A stretch of DNA of 8,788 bases, taken from NCBI GenBank assembly GCA_947254045.1, contig CAMYBO010000045.1, forward strand, positions 1 to 8,788. Direction: 5' to 3'. A program made the translations under genes and the position numbers. How positions within the stretch are numbered: position 1 is the stretch's first letter; the number at the start of each line of letters is the position of its first letter. Positions 6,742-8,788 of the stretch are shown piece by piece. The notes beneath the pieces are model-generated. The model saw only the letters and a program-made list of their open reading frames with translations, had not been told where the DNA came from and ran no database searches. Source of the DNA: an uncultured Granulicatella sp. Lineage in GTDB: Bacteria > Bacillota > Bacilli > Lactobacillales > Aerococcaceae.

Positions 6742-7122
6742 ATGAAAAAAATTATTCATACAGATAAAGCACCAGCAGCAATTGGACCTTATTCTCAAGG
6801 AGTATTATGTTCAGGGAATTTCTTATATGTTTCAGGACAATTGCCAATTGTTCCAGAAACTGGAGAATTTGCAGGAGAAGATATTGTTAGCCAAACACAT
6901 CAATCGTTGAAAAATATTCAAGCAATTTTAGAACAAGCTGGAATGAGTTTAGAAAATGTTGTTAGTACAACGATTTATTTAAGTGATATTGCTCATTTCC
7001 AACAAATGAATGAAGTTTATGCAACTTATTTTAAAGAAAATTGCCCAGCACGTGCTGCTTTCCAAGTAGCAGCATTACCAAAAAATGCACTAGTAGAAAT
7101 CCAAGCAGTCGCTTGTCAGTAA
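6742..7122 (+). CDS. ridA: RidA family 2-iminobutanoate/2-iminopropanoate deaminase
   Basis: A small cytoplasmic enzyme (126 residues, the standard length) of the Rid/YER057c/UK114 family, normally a trimer. It hydrolyses reactive enamine/imine intermediates such as 2-aminoacrylate to 2-keto acids and ammonia, protecting PLP enzymes. Residues of the archetypal RidA subfamily are present: IGPYSQ with Tyr17, SGQLP (31-35), the substrate-carboxylate Arg104 in CPARAAF, and Glu119 in ALVEIQAVA. The ribosome binding site AAGGAG (6730-6735) overlaps the last base of the patB stop codon, 6 nt from the ATG, so the two genes are co-transcribed and probably coupled. The pairing is meaningful because a C-S beta-lyase releases the very imines RidA removes. 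The 2-ketobutyrate product also links to isoleucine synthesis. Confidence 0.93.
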   Translation: MKKIIHTDKAPAAIGPYSQGVLCSGNFLYVSGQLPIVPETGEFAGEDIVSQTHQSLKNIQAILEQAGMSLENVVSTTIYLSDIAHFQQMNEVYATYFKENCPARAAFQVAALPKNALVEIQAVACQ

Positions 7123-7127
7123 TGTGA

Positions 7128-7163
7128 AAAAACAGCCAGCAGAATTTTCTGCTGGCTGTTTTT
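7128..7163 (+). terminator. Strong bidirectional terminator between ridA and uppP
   Basis: A perfect 15-bp inverted repeat, with arms 7128-7142 and 7149-7163 and the 6-nt loop AATTTT. The core CAGCCAGCAG is GC-rich and flanked by A-runs and T-runs, so it yields a T-tail on either strand. It begins 5 nt after the ridA stop and lies 61 nt downstream of the uppP stop, between convergent genes. Confidence 0.9.
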
Positions 7164-7212
7164 AGCCAATAGACCGAAGGGCTACTAGCGTCCTAATAAT
7201 ACAATAAAATAA

Positions 7213-7236
7213 CTTTTTGAATGCTATTTCAAAAAG
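7213..7236 (-). terminator. AT-rich hairpin overlapping the uppP stop codon
   Basis: CTTTTTGA (7213-7220) and TCAAAAAG (7229-7236) form an 8-bp stem with an 8-nt loop that contains the uppP stop codon. On the minus strand it is followed by TTATTTTATT, a T-rich but imperfect tail. It may help end or stabilise the uppP message, with the stronger hairpin at 7128-7163 as backup. The stem is weak. Confidence 0.35.
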
Positions 7237-8051
7237 AACGAACTAGCTAATACGATAATCCCTAGTATAATACGATACCAACCAAATGCTTGGAAATCAT
7301 TTCGTTTTAAATAGCTCAATAAGAACTTGATAACAATTAGTGAAACGAAGAATGAAACTACTGATCCCACTAATAAAATAATCAATTCTGCACTTGTATA
7401 GTGGAATCCAAATTTTAATAATTTTAGTCCACTAGCTCCAAACATAATTGGAATACTCATGAAGAAAGAAAATTCTGTCGCAATAAAACGATTAGTTCCA
7501 ACTAATAATCCACCTAAAATGGTAGAACCTGAACGAGAAGTTCCTGGAATTAAAGCTAGAGTTTGGAATAAACCAATTTTAATGGCTGTTAAATAATCCA
7601 ATTCTTCAAATGAATGAATATGAGGCTCCACTGTTTTATGACGACGCTCGATCACAATAAATGCAATCCCGTAAACAATTAAAGTTGTCGCAATGACGAT
7701 TGCTTTATTAAAATATTCATCCATGAAGTCGTTTAATAATAGTCCTCCAACGATTGCAGGGATACAACCGATAATGACTTTTTTCCATAATTCAATTGTC
7801 GCTAAAAATTCTTTGCGAGTTTTTTTACCTTCAAATGGATTTAATTTGTTAAAGTATAAAATCACAACGGCAAAAATAGCACCAAGTTGGATCACTACAT
7901 TAAACATATCTTGAAACTTCGCACTCACATCCAATTGTAAAATTTCATTCGCTAAAATTAAATGTCCTGTACTACTAATCGGTAGCCATTCGGTTACCCC
8001 TTCAATAATTCCTAGAATTATTGTTTTAATGACTTCAATCATTGTAATCAA
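7224..8051 (-). CDS. uppP: Undecaprenyl-diphosphate phosphatase (BacA/UppP)
   Basis: An integral membrane enzyme that dephosphorylates undecaprenyl pyrophosphate to regenerate the lipid carrier for peptidoglycan and other wall polymers. Extra activity is known to give bacitracin resistance. At 275 residues it has the usual length. Catalytic-region residues are intact: ILGIIEGVTEWLPISSTGH (12-30) with Glu17, Glu21, Ser26/27 and His30, and PGTSRSG (169-175) with Arg173. Hydrophobic segments alternate across the whole chain as in the family, ending in a short Lys-capped tail. The start is a TTG, chosen because AAAGGAG (8059-8065 on the minus strand) is 7 nt before it, whereas the first ATG (8042) would be 16 nt away. 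It is convergent with ridA and divergent from crr. Confidence 0.94.
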   Translation of the reverse strand: MITMIEVIKTIILGIIEGVTEWLPISSTGHLILANEILQLDVSAKFQDMFNVVIQLGAIFAVVILYFNKLNPFEGKKTRKEFLATIELWKKVIIGCIPAIVGGLLLNDFMDEYFNKAIVIATTLIVYGIAFIVIERRHKTVEPHIHSFEELDYLTAIKIGLFQTLALIPGTSRSGSTILGGLLVGTNRFIATEFSFFMSIPIMFGASGLKLLKFGFHYTSAELIILLVGSVVSFFVSLIVIKFLLSYLKRNDFQAFGWYRIILGIIVLASSFFLK

Positions 8052-8058
8052 AATATCA

Positions 8059-8065
8059 CTCCTTT
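8059..8065 (-). promoter_or_regulatory. Ribosome binding site supporting the uppP TTG start
   Basis: AAAGGAG on the minus strand lies 7 nt before TTG at 8051-8049 and 16 nt before the in-frame ATG at 8042-8040. The spacing favours TTG. Confidence 0.65.
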
Positions 8066-8081
8066 ATTATGTCTGAATGTA

Positions 8082-8110
8082 AGTATAAAGGTTTACGAGT
8101 AAAATTTCTA
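8082..8110 (-). promoter_or_regulatory. Candidate promoter of uppP
   Basis: On the minus strand, TATACT (8087-8082) is a good -10. TAGAAA (8110-8105) matches the -35 consensus at 4 of 6 with a 17-nt spacer. It would give a leader of about 25 nt. Confidence 0.5.
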
Positions 8111-8170
8111 TAAAAATCTAAAAAAATGTAAAAGGGATAAGGTTTTTATGCAAAAAAAATTAAAGAAATA

Positions 8171-8179
8171 TGTTATACT
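8171..8179 (+). promoter_or_regulatory. Candidate extended -10 promoter of crr
   Basis: TGTTATACT is an extended -10 (TG, one base, TATACT). No good -35 is found: 17 nt upstream the sequence is only A-rich (about 8151-8156). Transcription should start near 8186, about 23 nt before the ATG. No clear catabolite-response element is seen. The 157-nt divergent gap shared with uppP is otherwise A/T-rich and unremarkable. Confidence 0.5.
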
Positions 8180-8208
8180 AGCGGTAAATAAATAGAGAGG
8201 ATGATTAG

Positions 8209-8709
8209 ATGTTCGGATTTTTCAAAAAGAAAGTAAAAAAAGAAGTAACTCCTGAGTTAGAATTGTTTGCAGTTGCAGAAGGAGAAGTAGTGGCTATCAC
8301 AGAAATTAATGATCCAGTATTTTCTCAAAAATTCATGGGAGATGGTTATGCAGTATTACCAACTTCTGGAGTCATTACTTCACCTGTGGTGGGAGAAGTG
8401 ATTAATGTTTTTCCAACAAAACATGCTGTAGGAATTAAAACAGATAATGATGTAGAAGTGTTACTACATATGGGAATCGATACAGTTGAATTACAAGGTG
8501 CTCCTTTTGATACAGTTGTAATTGTGGGACAACGTGTAGACCAACATACAGTCATTTCTACTGTAGATTTAGAAGCGGTAAAAGCAGCTGGTAAAGATAC
8601 ACCAATGATTGTTGCTTTAACAAATATGGATAAAGTTGCAAACTTATCAATTACAACAGGAAATGCTTCAGCATCTTCTAAAATTGGTGAAGCGACAGTT
8701 AATTTATAA
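8209..8709 (+). CDS. crr: PTS glucose-type EIIA component, free-standing
   Basis: A soluble phosphocarrier of the sugar phosphotransferase system. It takes phosphate from HPr and passes it to an EIIB domain. The 166-residue chain is a single EIIA-Glc (PTS_EIIA_1) domain with a short basic N-terminal tail (KKKVKKE). The two active-site histidines are present: His72 in FPTKHAVGIKT and the phosphorylated His87 in EVLLHMGIDTVEL. VTSPV-like and DGYAVLPTSG segments (44-60) and PMIVALTNMD (132-141) also match. AGAGG at 8196-8200 is 8 nt before the ATG. No EIIB or EIIC gene is adjacent, so it probably serves PTS permeases encoded elsewhere that lack their own EIIA. A strictly regulatory role is possible but not shown. 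It may be monocistronic. Confidence 0.92.
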   Translation: MFGFFKKKVKKEVTPELELFAVAEGEVVAITEINDPVFSQKFMGDGYAVLPTSGVITSPVVGEVINVFPTKHAVGIKTDNDVEVLLHMGIDTVELQGAPFDTVVIVGQRVDQHTVISTVDLEAVKAAGKDTPMIVALTNMDKVANLSITTGNASASSKIGEATVNL

Positions 8710-8720
8710 GATGAAACAAG

Positions 8721-8788
8721 TGAGGCTGGGCAATAAGTCTCAAAAATAGAAGAAAGCACGTCCCGATTTTGACTGAAATCAAAATTAG
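8721..8788 (+). repeat. Possible interspersed hairpin element / crr terminator, cut by window end
   Basis: TGAGGCT (8721-8727) pairs with AGTCTCA (8736-8742) around GGGCAATA. A second stem ATTTTGA/TCAAAAT (8766-8772 with 8779-8785) closes a 6-nt loop. No T-run follows the first stem. The GAGGCTGGG start, together with an internal GTCCC, is reminiscent of the GAGGCTGGGAC intergenic repeats common in Lactobacillales and staphylococci, which end in the complementary sequence. Here that far arm would lie outside the window. The family assignment is from memory. Confidence 0.35.

Noticed and set aside
7693..7914. Plus-strand open frame inside uppP
   Set aside because: It is antisense to the conserved uppP coding sequence and has no start signal.
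8102..8116. CodY-like box between uppP and crr
   Set aside because: Only about 10 of 15 match in very A-rich DNA, which is expected by composition.
8346..8759. 137-codon minus-strand open frame across crr
   Set aside because: It is the longest shadow frame, but Ser/Thr/Val-rich antisense translation of crr, which has both active-site histidines. No ribosome binding site was seen.

Overview
The window looks like chromosomal DNA from a low-GC Gram-positive bacterium, most likely a member of the Lactobacillales. The signs are AT-rich third codon positions, strong AGGAGG-type ribosome binding sites, a lipoprotein-type solute-binding protein, CodY-like boxes, and T-tailed intrinsic terminators. 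The order livJ-H-M-G-F followed by a CBS-ACT (AcuB-like) gene is also what I recall from streptococci and relatives. A Carnobacteriaceae-like host (for example Granulicatella) would fit, but that is a guess that the sequence alone cannot settle.

Bases 1-5422 hold a complete branched-chain amino acid ABC transporter operon. It begins with a promoter carrying two CodY-like boxes. The binding lipoprotein gene livJ follows, then a strong intercistronic hairpin with a T-run that probably attenuates readthrough. The permeases livH and livM, the ATPases livG and livF, and a 213-residue CBS-CBS-ACT protein come next and are tightly packed (4-nt overlap, 0-9 nt and 2-nt gaps). A bulged hairpin terminator ends the unit. 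The ACT/CBS protein is the least characterised member and looks like a ligand-sensing partner of the transporter.

Bases about 5466-7163 hold a two-gene unit. The first gene encodes a PLP-dependent MalY/PatB-type C-S beta-lyase and the second a RidA enamine/imine deaminase. The two chemistries fit together, because beta-lyases release the enamine/imine products that RidA hydrolyses. A 15-bp perfect hairpin with T-runs on both strands ends this unit and probably also the convergent uppP.

Bases 7224-8788 hold uppP (undecaprenyl pyrophosphate phosphatase) on the minus strand, read from a TTG start. Diverging from it is crr, a free-standing glucose-type EIIA phosphocarrier. The window ends in what looks like the first part of an interspersed, hairpin-forming intergenic element of the GAGGCTGGG type.

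No mobile element, CRISPR array, tRNA or rRNA was seen. Nothing is a clear-cut new system. The best candidates for novelty are the translationally coupled CBS-ACT protein of the Liv operon and the repeat-containing promoter in front of patB.
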